From: an uncultured Chlorobiaceae bacterium
GTDB lineage: Bacteria; Bacteroidota; Chlorobiia; Chlorobiales; Chlorobiaceae
DNA length: 64,000 nt
Direction: 5' to 3'
NCBI GenBank assembly: GCA_903822595.1
Contig: CAIJPS010000105.1
Location: 1-64,000, forward strand
In this document: one piece after another, positions 52,196 through 58,322 of the stretch
How the letters are laid out: the number at the start of each line of letters is the position of its first letter
Position numbering within the stretch: the first letter of the stretch is position 1
Program-made: the position numbers and the translations under genes
Notes under the pieces: model-generated
What the model was told of the DNA's origin: nothing
The model's input: only the letters and a program-made list of their open reading frames with translations
Database searches by the model: none

Positions 52196-53520
52196 CCGCC
52201 ACCGAGTCCGAAATCCTCAACCCCAAACCCAATAAAGCATTCATAAACGCCTGGTCAAAAGCCATTGAACAGGCGTTAAACGACGCATGGAGCAAAGGCG
52301 CTGCGAGCGTCGAAACATGGCTAACCACAAAAAATGGAGCAACCTTTGAAGACCTCCAGCTCCACTTCGGCAACAAAGACGCCGCCGCATTCCACCATTT
52401 CAAAGGATTCTCCAGCGCAGTCATCAAAGACCACGACCTCAGCGAAGCCTGCAAAGCAAGCCTTGCAAAAGCCCTTGCCCAAGGAACCAGCCTCGCAAAC
52501 TGGCGCAAAGACATCAACGCAGTCTTCGACGCACAAGGCGTCACCCGCCTCAACAACTTCCAGACCGAGCGCATCTACCGAAACGAAACAGCCATAGCAT
52601 ACGGAGCAGGGCAGTTCGCCAGCCTTCAAGCCGTATCCGACCGCTTCCCCTACTGGCAATACTCAACAGCCAAAGATGAACGCGTCCGCGACAGCCACCG
52701 CGCCCTCGAAGGCAAAATCTTCAAAGCCTCAGACAGCCAATACTACCCGCCAATCGGCTTTAACTGCCGATGCCGGGCCATCCCTATCAGCCTCCGCCAA
52801 GCCGAAGCACAAGGTATCACCGGCCCCGACATCATCACGCCCGAAATGCGGGCAAACCTCCAAAACGCTGAATTCATAGGCGACAAAGTAGGCAGCTTCT
52901 CCGACTGGCTTGGAGTCAAAATGGATAAACTGCCCGACGACTACAAGCACCTCATCCAAGAAAAACTGGCAGAAGTAGAACAGCAGATAACATCAGCACA
53001 ACTCGCAACCTACCTGTCCGACAGCAACTACAAAATCATTGTCAGCAATACCGACAACGACACCTTTGTCGTGCAGCACATCAGAGCGCACAAGAGCGAC
53101 CTAAAAGACAACATCAACGCCGCAAAACGGTTATCCAAAAACGGCTATTCAGTTGTGGTGGAGCGGCACCAACTTGCCAATGGCAAAAAAAACCCAGAAT
53201 TCACCATTGTTGAACAAGACGGCACATCGCACCTTTCAGCTCTAAAAACGCCTGATCCAACACAATACAAGATGATCGAAAACGGTATCAATAACGGAAT
53301 GAGAAGCGCTGAAGGGCAAAACCTGAAGCACGTCGTTATCAACATTGTGGGGGATGAATCTCTTGAATCCATTGCTGCAGGGCTGGATATCGGCTTTATG
53401 CGAAATGGCTCAATAGAGAAAGTTGTTATTCTGAAAGGATTTAAAACGGCAGAGATAACGAGGGAATACTATCAATCAGGTATTATTTTTGATCAACTAC
53501 AAGCGCAACACCTCCAATAA
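52189..53520 (+). CDS. MuF head protein with CdiA-like C-terminal toxin domain (frameshift product)
   Basis: The frame is open from 52153 to 53520 with no ATG, GTG or TTG start until ATG 52846, which lies after the MuF core. Given as the part after the slip, it is 443 aa (fusion total 869). The MuF core covers the first ~220 residues and includes FQTERIYRNETAIAYGAGQFASLQ and ERVRDSHRALEGKIF...YYPPIGFNCRCRAIPISL, the family hallmark. The last ~140 residues (INAAKRLSKNGYSVVV, GKKNPEFTIVEQDG, ALKTPD, ENGINNGMRSAEGQNLKHVVINI, EKVVILKG) resemble CdiA-type tRNase/BECR toxin domains. MuF polymorphic toxins are known in temperate phages; fusion to the portal by frameshift is the unusual part. Confidence 0.8.
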   Translation, partial: ALTATESEILNPKPNKAFINAWSKAIEQALNDAWSKGAASVETWLTTKNGATFEDLQLHFGNKDAAAFHHFKGFSSAVIKDHDLSEACKASLAKALAQGTSLANWRKDINAVFDAQGVTRLNNFQTERIYRNETAIAYGAGQFASLQAVSDRFPYWQYSTAKDERVRDSHRALEGKIFKASDSQYYPPIGFNCRCRAIPISLRQAEAQGITGPDIITPEMRANLQNAEFIGDKVGSFSDWLGVKMDKLPDDYKHLIQEKLAEVEQQITSAQLATYLSDSNYKIIVSNTDNDTFVVQHIRAHKSDLKDNINAAKRLSKNGYSVVVERHQLANGKKNPEFTIVEQDGTSHLSALKTPDPTQYKMIENGINNGMRSAEGQNLKHVVINIVGDESLESIAAGLDIGFMRNGSIEKVVILKGFKTAEITREYYQSGIIFDQLQAQHLQ

Positions 53521-53525
53521 AAAAA

Positions 53526-53578
53526 GCGGGTCAGGGAAGACCAGAGGCCTTTCCCACGAGCAGGTCGGCATTACCCGC
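53526..53578 (+). ncRNA. Structured RNA element with H-type pseudoknot potential
   Basis: It starts 5 bases after the MuF stop. An outer 6-bp stem GCGGGT (53526-53531)/ACCCGC (53573-53578) encloses a hairpin GGGAA (53534-53538)/TTCCC (53551-53555). GACC in that hairpin loop (53539-53542) can pair with GGTC (53563-53566) outside it, forming a pseudoknot. No T-run follows, so it is not an ordinary terminator. No known class is recognised. It may control the next gene or protect the mRNA end. Confidence 0.45.
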
Positions 53579-53621
53579 AAAAGCATTGTACAAAAAAAAC
53601 CGTAAAACAACCAACACCAAA

Positions 53622-54284
53622 ATGACCGACCTCTCAAAAACCCTGCAAGAGCGCAGTCGCCAGCAAACCGCAATGACCGCTCTCATGCTCAAAATCAAAG
53701 CCGAAGACCGGCGCCACATCGCCATCGAAACCCTCGGCAAAAAAAACGAACGTGAAGCGCTCATCGAATCCTCACGCCACCTCACCAAAGCCACCACCGC
53801 CGAAATTCAGGAGGCACTCCAAGAGATTGAGCGCATCAAAGGCAAGAAATATCCCGGAACGCCACCGTATGCCGGAATCCCGGAAACACTCAAACAAGGC
53901 GGAATCACTCAAGCTGAACTACCCGTCTGGCTCGACACCTGCCAAAAAACCACCTACTGCAGCGGCAACAAATACCAGCCACTACCCACTCACGACGAAG
54001 CCTGGCAAACCTACAGCAAAATACACGCCGAAATCAACCCGAAACGCCAGGCAGCCGAAACCATCAAATTTCGCACAACCACCATCACCATTTTGGATGA
54101 CGAACTTATCCAGGCCGCCGAATGGGGATTCTGGGACGACATGAGCGCAAACCTCCGCCGTCGTCTCTTCCTGCTCCTGCCACCAAAGAAGCAACGATCC
54201 ATTCGTGACCGTGAACTACCACCAGAACAAGCAATGCAGGAAACCCGAGCCCACTACGATAAAATGATAGAGGTCAACCAATGA
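53622..54284 (+). CDS. Uncharacterised phage protein between MuF and Gp31
   Basis: This is a 220-aa protein from ATG 53622; a TTG at 53586 would add 12 basic residues and overlaps nothing. The N-terminal ~80 residues are strongly helical (SKTLQERSRQQTAMTALMLKIKAEDRRHIAIETLGKK, TAEIQEALQEIERIKGK). The C-terminal half has WLDTCQKTTYC and LIQAAEWGFWDDMSANLRRRLFLLLPPKKQRS. I do not recognise it. In phages with MuF toxins the immunity gene usually follows muF, so this is the main candidate here, although a structural role is equally possible. Confidence 0.75.
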   Translation: MTDLSKTLQERSRQQTAMTALMLKIKAEDRRHIAIETLGKKNEREALIESSRHLTKATTAEIQEALQEIERIKGKKYPGTPPYAGIPETLKQGGITQAELPVWLDTCQKTTYCSGNKYQPLPTHDEAWQTYSKIHAEINPKRQAAETIKFRTTTITILDDELIQAAEWGFWDDMSANLRRRLFLLLPPKKQRSIRDRELPPEQAMQETRAHYDKMIEVNQ

Positions 54285-54748
54285 GCAGCTACAAAGATTT
54301 CATCTCACTTGAAGTTACCGGCATCGAAGAAGCCCTCACCAAAGTCGGCCCAGCTTTCGTAGAGAACATAAAAGCATCCTTCACCGACGCCAGAACCCTG
54401 CAAGAGATCGGCACAACCCTCATGGCCAGCGCCACCAAAACCATTGACGCTGGAGGCCGACCAGCCCCATACAAGCCACTCGCAGCAAGCACCATAGCCC
54501 GCCGATCAAAAGAAGGAAAAGGAAGCACAAAACCACTCGTACACCTCGGCACCATGCGCCAATCCCTCGACTACGAAGTACAGGGAGGCACACTCTACCT
54601 CACCAGTGTAGACTACCTCAAATACCACCAATTCACCGAAAACCGCACCAAGGCTCGCTTTCCAGCCCGTCCGGTATGGGGAGTACAAGAAGAAGATCAA
54701 GCGGAAATAAAAGACGCAATAGTTGCAGGAATCAAACGGAATTTGTAA
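54281..54748 (+). CDS. Phage virion morphogenesis protein (Mu Gp31/G-like)
   Basis: This 155-aa protein reads DFISLEVTGIEEALTKVGPAFVENIKASF and RTLQEIGTTLMASATKTIDAGGRPAPYKPLAASTIARRS, then LVHLGTMRQSLDYEVQGGTLYL and ARFPARPVWGVQEEDQAEIKDAIVAGI. These match the phage virion morphogenesis (Gp31, gpG) family involved in head-tail joining in Mu-like phages. The ATG overlaps the previous stop by 4 bp. Confidence 0.9.
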   Translation: MSSYKDFISLEVTGIEEALTKVGPAFVENIKASFTDARTLQEIGTTLMASATKTIDAGGRPAPYKPLAASTIARRSKEGKGSTKPLVHLGTMRQSLDYEVQGGTLYLTSVDYLKYHQFTENRTKARFPARPVWGVQEEDQAEIKDAIVAGIKRNL

Positions 54749-54783
54749 GGTGAAGAAATCACCCCCCACAAAGACCCTGAAAA

Positions 54784-55038
54784 ATGGCCTACAACAACGA
54801 ATTACTCGACTATTTAGCCTCCGAGTTCGGAGACTCTGTAGCAAAAGCCGTACAAACAAACTTTGGAGGTCAAGACATCTACATCCGCATCAAACCCGAC
54901 GAAAAGCAGGCATATATAACAGAATGGTACGGCAAAAAAACCATCCGCGAACTCAGCCGTGACCTCGGCTGCAGTATGCGCACCATCCGCAACCGCCTCA
55001 ACATGCCCATCAGTAAGGGGCAAGGAAGCCTCTTTTAA
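54784..55038 (+). CDS. Mor/C-like transcription activator
   Basis: This 84-aa protein has FGGQDIYIRI at residues 27-36, the counterpart of the GGQVYIP dimerisation motif of Mu Mor, followed by KKTIRELSRDLGCSMRTIRNRL, a helix-turn-helix like that of Mor/C. It is shorter than Mor (129 aa) and lacks part of the N-terminal region. Mor and C switch on middle and late transcription in Mu, so this is the likely activator of the head and tail operons. It sits at the 3' end of the packaging operon, not in the early region, and is followed by a bidirectional terminator. Confidence 0.8.
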   Translation: MAYNNELLDYLASEFGDSVAKAVQTNFGGQDIYIRIKPDEKQAYITEWYGKKTIRELSRDLGCSMRTIRNRLNMPISKGQGSLF

Positions 55039-55083
55039 TCCCCGGTAAATTTACCTGAAAAGCCTGTTAAACGCCCCTTTACC

Positions 55084-55121
55084 AACAAAAAAAGCCCGGC
55101 AATTTACCGGACTTTTTTGTT
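55084..55121. terminator. Bidirectional intrinsic terminator
   Basis: AACAAAAAAAG and CTTTTTTGTT arms flank CCGG/CCGG with one C-A mismatch and a 7-nt loop. It sits between the convergent Mor-like gene and the 55143-55565 gene. It is surrounded by a second, wider inverted repeat, CCTGAAAAG (55054-55062)/CTTTTCAGG (55125-55133), and a 12-bp palindrome GGTAAATTTACC at 55044-55055. Confidence 0.88.
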
Positions 55122-55142
55122 CAACTTTTCAGGCGAAATCTG

Positions 55143-55565
55143 TCACTTAAAAAAAGACAGCTCCCTTAACTGCCAAACACCTTCTTTTACTTGCTCAATC
55201 CTGCAAGCATACACTGTCCGCAACATCGCACCAAAAGAGTTCTGTGAATCAACCCACGATACCACAGTATAGACTTGGCCCTCTCTGGAAATACTTGTGT
55301 TATCCCGCTCCGACTCCGGAAATTTCGCTGTTGAAGGAGCCTTCAACCTCAACTTTACGTACTCTTTTGAGTAATAAAACGCGCCAAAAGGATCACCCTC
55401 CTCAAGCCACGACGTATCAGGCTTTGCTGGCACAGACACCACGACAGGCGCTTTCTGCTCTTTTTGGGTAATTTTCTCAAGAGCACTAATCCCAAGCAGT
55501 ACACAAAAAATGATCACCACTCTTTTTATCGTGAACCAAGCAATCAACCGACTCTTCCAATCCAT
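55143..55565 (-). CDS. Membrane-anchored phage protein of unknown function
   Basis: This 140-aa protein starts at the ATG at 55565, with AAGGA upstream; a longer frame to 55766 overlaps gemA and is rejected. One transmembrane helix at ~16-33 (VVIIFCVLLGISALEKI) is followed by a periplasmic-type domain: YYSKEYVKLRLKAPSTAKFPESE...GQVYTVVSWVDSQNSFGAMLRTVYACRIEQ. That fold is common to small secreted proteins, VKxRLKxPSTAxFP being typical. A moron-type host-modifying or exclusion role is possible; not demonstrated. Confidence 0.8.
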   Translation of the reverse strand: MDWKSRLIAWFTIKRVVIIFCVLLGISALEKITQKEQKAPVVVSVPAKPDTSWLEEGDPFGAFYYSKEYVKLRLKAPSTAKFPESERDNTSISREGQVYTVVSWVDSQNSFGAMLRTVYACRIEQVKEGVWQLRELSFFK

Positions 55566-55632
55566 AGTAAATCCTTTTTCATAGGTTAGTAAAAAGGTAA
55601 ACTGAAGGTACAAAACAGAGTTGAAATACCGA

Positions 55633-56088
55633 CTACATTTCCCTCTGCGCCCGCATCTGTTCAAGCGCAAACTTGATCCTCCCGACGTGATCCCGCTCAA
55701 TCCACTCAACGCTCCTGATTCCAAACCGCGTCTCAATCCACGCCCCATAAGCCGCCAAAGCCTCACGCCGGTTCGTCTGCCGTGTCACATCCATCCACAT
55801 CGCTTCCAGCATCCGCAGTTGCCGCCCCGTAGCCATCAACGCCGACCGTCCCTTCAACTCCCGATACGGCTGTCGAAACTGCTGATGCTCCGGTATCCGA
55901 TCAACCATCTCCTGCAACACTTTCGCCACCGAATGCCCCGCAGTGATCGTCAACTCCGTGCAACTCTCAACACCATAACCCCACAACAGCGACCGGTAAT
56001 TCTCCTCAGAGAGTCCTGATAACCTCTGCAACGTCTTGATCCGCCGCACCAGCATCGGCGGCAACACCACCTTTTTTGCATCAGCCAT
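55633..56088 (-). CDS. GemA-like protein (Mu Gp16, DUF1018)
   Basis: This 151-aa protein starts at the ATG at 56088 with AGGAGGATAATA ahead. KTLQRLSGLSEENYRSLLWGYGVESCTELTITAGHSVAKVLQEMVD and the C-terminal RMLEAMWMDVTRQTNRREALAAYGAWIETRFGIRSVEWIERDHVGRI are the DUF1018 signature. In Mu, GemA modulates host gene expression and DNA topology early in the lytic cycle. Its ATG overlaps the stop of the tiny upstream gene (ATGGCTGA). Confidence 0.9.
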   Translation of the reverse strand: MADAKKVVLPPMLVRRIKTLQRLSGLSEENYRSLLWGYGVESCTELTITAGHSVAKVLQEMVDRIPEHQQFRQPYRELKGRSALMATGRQLRMLEAMWMDVTRQTNRREALAAYGAWIETRFGIRSVEWIERDHVGRIKFALEQMRAQREM

Positions 56089-56209
56089 TATTATCCTCCT
56101 CCTCTTGAGCAGGCATAATCTCAAAAAGGCCGTACTTGCACTTCTTTGCCCCGGCACATTCATAGGTCACATCAAACGAGCCATCCCAAAGCGTTACAAC
56201 AATGTTCAT
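56081..56209 (-). CDS. Tiny phage protein upstream of gemA
   Basis: This 42-aa frame (MNIVVTLWDGSFDVTYECAG..., then KCKYGLFEIMPAQEEE) has its ATG 4 bases inside the previous gene end and its stop overlapping the gemA start, so the three genes are translationally coupled. Two Cys residues six apart could bind metal. The codon pattern and exact coupling support that it is real despite its size. Function unknown. Confidence 0.65.
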   Translation of the reverse strand: MNIVVTLWDGSFDVTYECAGAKKCKYGLFEIMPAQEEEDNNG

Positions 56210-56625
56210 AATTCAATGACCTCCAACCCCTCAAGCTTTTTATACTGGCGGATGAGCGCTGAAGCTGTCGGGAAACAGCAGTCGTACAATACTATCACCT
56301 TATCCGGGAATTTTTTCTTAAGATCCGCAATCACTCTTTTCGTTTTCCCTTTAAGCTCTACTTTACGAAAAAGAGAAATCGTGCGTTTTTTTTCCCGCCA
56401 GACTTTTTTTACGAACGGATCAAAATGCTCACTCTCCGGCCATCCCTTTACAGGCTGTATCTTCTCATCGATATAGACGAACAGCTTGAACGAAAAGCCC
56501 GACTTTACTGTGTTCATCCAGCGAACAGTAAGTTTCCTGCCGTCAAGACTGAACGTGATGCTTGAAAAGAGGCGATTCTTAAACCCTTCCTCAAGAACCT
56601 TCCACTGCTCTGCTGATATTGCCAT
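56206..56625 (-). CDS. Uncharacterised phage protein, early region
   Basis: This is a 139-aa protein from the ATG at 56625 (a TTG three codons earlier is in frame). It is basic, with KKVWREKKRTISLFRKVELKGKTKRVIADLKKKFPDKVIVLYDCCFPTASALIRQYKK. The C-terminal CCFPTASALIRQYKKLEGL resembles a short alpha/beta unit that might bind nucleic acid. No family is recognised. It overlaps the next gene by 4 bp. Confidence 0.7.
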   Translation of the reverse strand: MAISAEQWKVLEEGFKNRLFSSITFSLDGRKLTVRWMNTVKSGFSFKLFVYIDEKIQPVKGWPESEHFDPFVKKVWREKKRTISLFRKVELKGKTKRVIADLKKKFPDKVIVLYDCCFPTASALIRQYKKLEGLEVIEL

Positions 56626-56663
56626 TTCCGTCAAATTTAAATTCTGAAACTACTACTCATTCG

Positions 56664-56726
56664 TAACGAAGGAGGGACTCGAACCCTCTCCCGGCCCTGT
56701 CAAACCGGGAACCACCCATCTTCGTC
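56664..56726 (-). ncRNA. tRNA-like element lacking a normal D-arm
   Basis: On the minus strand the acceptor GACGAAG pairs with CTTCGTT (7 bp, one G-T), and the T-arm GAGGG-TTCGAGT-CCCTC is fully canonical. Between them are only about 31 nt: a GGG-TGGTT-CCC mini-hairpin that shares bases with a CCCGG/CCGGG stem whose loop contains TTGACAG. If that is the anticodon loop, the anticodon would be GAC (Val). Total length is 63 nt without CCA, which is not encoded (ACG follows). It lies between two phage genes, leaving only 13 bp to the upstream stop. Confidence 0.5.
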
Positions 56727-56739
56727 AACCCCTGCCGCC

Positions 56740-57294
56740 TCAGTAAACCCGCGTCAGCTTTTCCGTCTTCTCCGCCATCCCATCCTCAATATCCTTCGAC
56801 AATACGGCGCCATCCAGCACCAGCAGCTCCACCATCGCCAACAAACTCCCGATCTCACACCCAAGCCGACGCTGTGCAGTCTCACCATCAATCACCTCTT
56901 TCAATCCAAACAGCGACACCGTGCCCTGAGCCCGATAAACCACCGCCAATGACAGGGCGAAATGTTTCAGCGTCCGGTCAAAGTCCCTATACTGCGGTGC
57001 CTTAATCTTCCGCTCAAATGGAGGGCCACCACTCGTCTGTGCAGTGAGTCGGCTGAAACGCACCATCGCCCGCTGATGAGCTGCAACCGCCTCGCTTTTT
57101 GTCTCACACCACTCATGGAAAACCTGCTTTTTACCGATATGCAAATAAGCCCGCCATTTACGCTTCGTCGGCGAATACGACACCCCCACCACAGGATCCT
57201 TATCACTCAAATCAATCTCCACCCCCGCAGCAACCGACGGCATCACCTGCACAATCATCGTCGTTGCTTGTGGTTCACGCTTCCGCCTACTCAT
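56740..57294 (-). CDS. Phage protein with AP2-like DNA-binding segment
   Basis: This is a 184-aa protein. Residues ~34-80 read VVGVSYSPTKRKWRAYLHIGKKQVFHEWCETKSEAVAAHQRAM, matching the three-strand plus helix pattern of AP2/ERF-like domains (G.s....kkWrA.i...gk...l...f.t..EAa.A). The C-terminal ~90 residues are helical (LKHFALSLAVVYRAQGTVSLFGLKEVIDGE..., LAMVELLVLDGAV). AP2-like domains occur in phage endonucleases, but no HNH or GIY-YIG motif is seen here, so a regulatory or DNA-binding role is more likely. Overlaps the next gene upstream by 8 bp. Confidence 0.65.
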   Translation of the reverse strand: MSRRKREPQATTMIVQVMPSVAAGVEIDLSDKDPVVGVSYSPTKRKWRAYLHIGKKQVFHEWCETKSEAVAAHQRAMVRFSRLTAQTSGGPPFERKIKAPQYRDFDRTLKHFALSLAVVYRAQGTVSLFGLKEVIDGETAQRRLGCEIGSLLAMVELLVLDGAVLSKDIEDGMAEKTEKLTRVY

Positions 57295-57589
57295 GGGTAA
57301 CCTCCGGGAAACTCAGTGAGATATGGATGTCGGCAACCCTCGACCCAAACCGCAAAAACCACAGCCCGACACACAGAACCATAGTCCCAAACCACAACCG
57401 GACATCCACAACCACAGCCCCAAACAACCGCAGCATAAGGGCGGCAAATTTCCCGCACCAACTCGCTACAGGTATAACCAGACCACAACAAAAAGCCACA
57501 AACATCGGCAACCGCACCACCACGGCATACAACCCCCCAACAATGCCCACACACAGCACCCCCCGCACAACCTCAGCCGCAACACTCAT
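57287..57589 (-). CDS. Hydrophobic phage membrane protein
   Basis: This 100-aa protein is very rich in Val, Leu, Gly and Phe with about three hydrophobic segments (VLCVGIVGGLYAVVV, MFVAFCCGLVIPVA, LWFGTMVLCVGLWFL). It overlaps both neighbours by 4-8 bp in an otherwise gapless operon, which supports that it is real. The composition also reflects the G/T-rich coding strand here, so the membrane reading needs care. Function unknown; exclusion or holin-like roles are possible. Confidence 0.55.
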   Translation of the reverse strand: MSVAAEVVRGVLCVGIVGGLYAVVVRLPMFVAFCCGLVIPVASWCGKFAALMLRLFGAVVVDVRLWFGTMVLCVGLWFLRFGSRVADIHISLSFPEVTHE

Positions 57590-57783
57590 AACCCCTCCTC
57601 ACGTTTCACCTCATTGGCAAGCACACCCAGCAACCGAGCCAGCACATCCACACTCCCACTCAAACTCACAACAGCCTCCTGCAACCGGTCAACCCGCTCC
57701 ACCTGGGCATCAAACCGCCCCTCAATACGGTTCAGCAAATGCCGTAACCCCGTCCTGTCAGCCCCGCTATCAACAATCTTCAT
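57586..57783 (-). CDS. Small coiled-coil phage protein
   Basis: This 65-aa protein starts at the ATG at 57783 (GGAGGGTG upstream); the frame extends further but the longer N-terminus overlaps two genes. RIEGRFDAQVERVDRLQEAVVSLSGSVDVLARLLGVLANEVKREE is a heptad-like coiled coil. No function recognised. Confidence 0.65.
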   Translation of the reverse strand: MKIVDSGADRTGLRHLLNRIEGRFDAQVERVDRLQEAVVSLSGSVDVLARLLGVLANEVKREEGL

Positions 57784-57961
57784 GATCCACACCCTCCATA
57801 AATTGAAGTTCAATTTTAGACCGGATAATCCGCACCAACTGCGGATCCCGCAACAACTCCGCCAACGCCACCTGACTCTCCATCGCATCCATCGGGAACG
57901 ACACCATCAACTCATCCACCAGCACCTTCAGCGCCCGCTTCACCACCGGTTGCAGCTTCAT
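57770..57961 (-). CDS. Small helical phage protein
   Basis: This 63-aa protein starts at the ATG at 57961, preceded by AAAGGGGG. It is helical and acidic (VVKRALKVLVDELMVSFPMDAMESQVALAELLRDPQLVRIIRSKIELQF). It overlaps the next gene by 14 bp and the zinc-finger-like gene upstream by 4 bp (ATGA). Function unknown. Confidence 0.7.
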   Translation of the reverse strand: MKLQPVVKRALKVLVDELMVSFPMDAMESQVALAELLRDPQLVRIIRSKIELQFMEGVDHEDC

Positions 57962-58302
57962 TTTGCACCCCCTTTCCGGAACCCCTGCGCCCCACGGCAA
58001 AACCCCCAATGGGGCTCATACCCAAGCGTATCAGTCCCAGCTTTCCGTACCGTAACACCCTCATGCGTCACCAGCGTCCTCTTGCCATCACCCCGCCGCA
58101 AATCCATTTCACACGGCATCATCTTCCCGGCAACCGTCCTCAAAAAATGCACCTGAGCTCCGCACGATGGGCAATACACCGGACCATCCTTCCGCACACC
58201 CTTCAGTACCACCAACTCCTTACTATCCCGCATGGGAGGCTTATCAGAAACATCTGAATATCCGTTCCGGATAATCTTTTCATCGACAAATACCTTTACC
58301 AT
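57958..58302 (-). CDS. Phage protein with a CxxC zinc-ribbon-like motif
   Basis: This 114-aa protein has YCPSCGAQVHFLRTVAGKMMPCEMD, a CxxC followed by a further Cys 19 residues on, then HWGFCRGA, giving four Cys that could hold zinc. The KMMPC(E) segment resembles small proteins that precede replication genes in Mu-like phages. A role in nucleic-acid binding is inferred. It begins 20 bp downstream of the muB stop. Confidence 0.7.
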   Translation of the reverse strand: MVKVFVDEKIIRNGYSDVSDKPPMRDSKELVVLKGVRKDGPVYCPSCGAQVHFLRTVAGKMMPCEMDLRRGDGKRTLVTHEGVTVRKAGTDTLGYEPHWGFCRGAQGFRKGGAK

Positions 58303-58322
58303 AATATCTTCCCTCCCCTTGG

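Noticed and set aside
55566-55766. N-terminal extension of the 55143-55565 membrane protein
   Set aside because: It overlaps the conserved gemA 3' end, and the ATG at 55565 has a good ribosome-binding site and begins at the membrane helix.
57099-58156. Long plus-strand frames rich in Pro, Thr, His and Asn opposite the early genes
   Set aside because: They are antisense to overlapping early genes with ribosome-binding sites; composition is explained by the C-rich plus strand.
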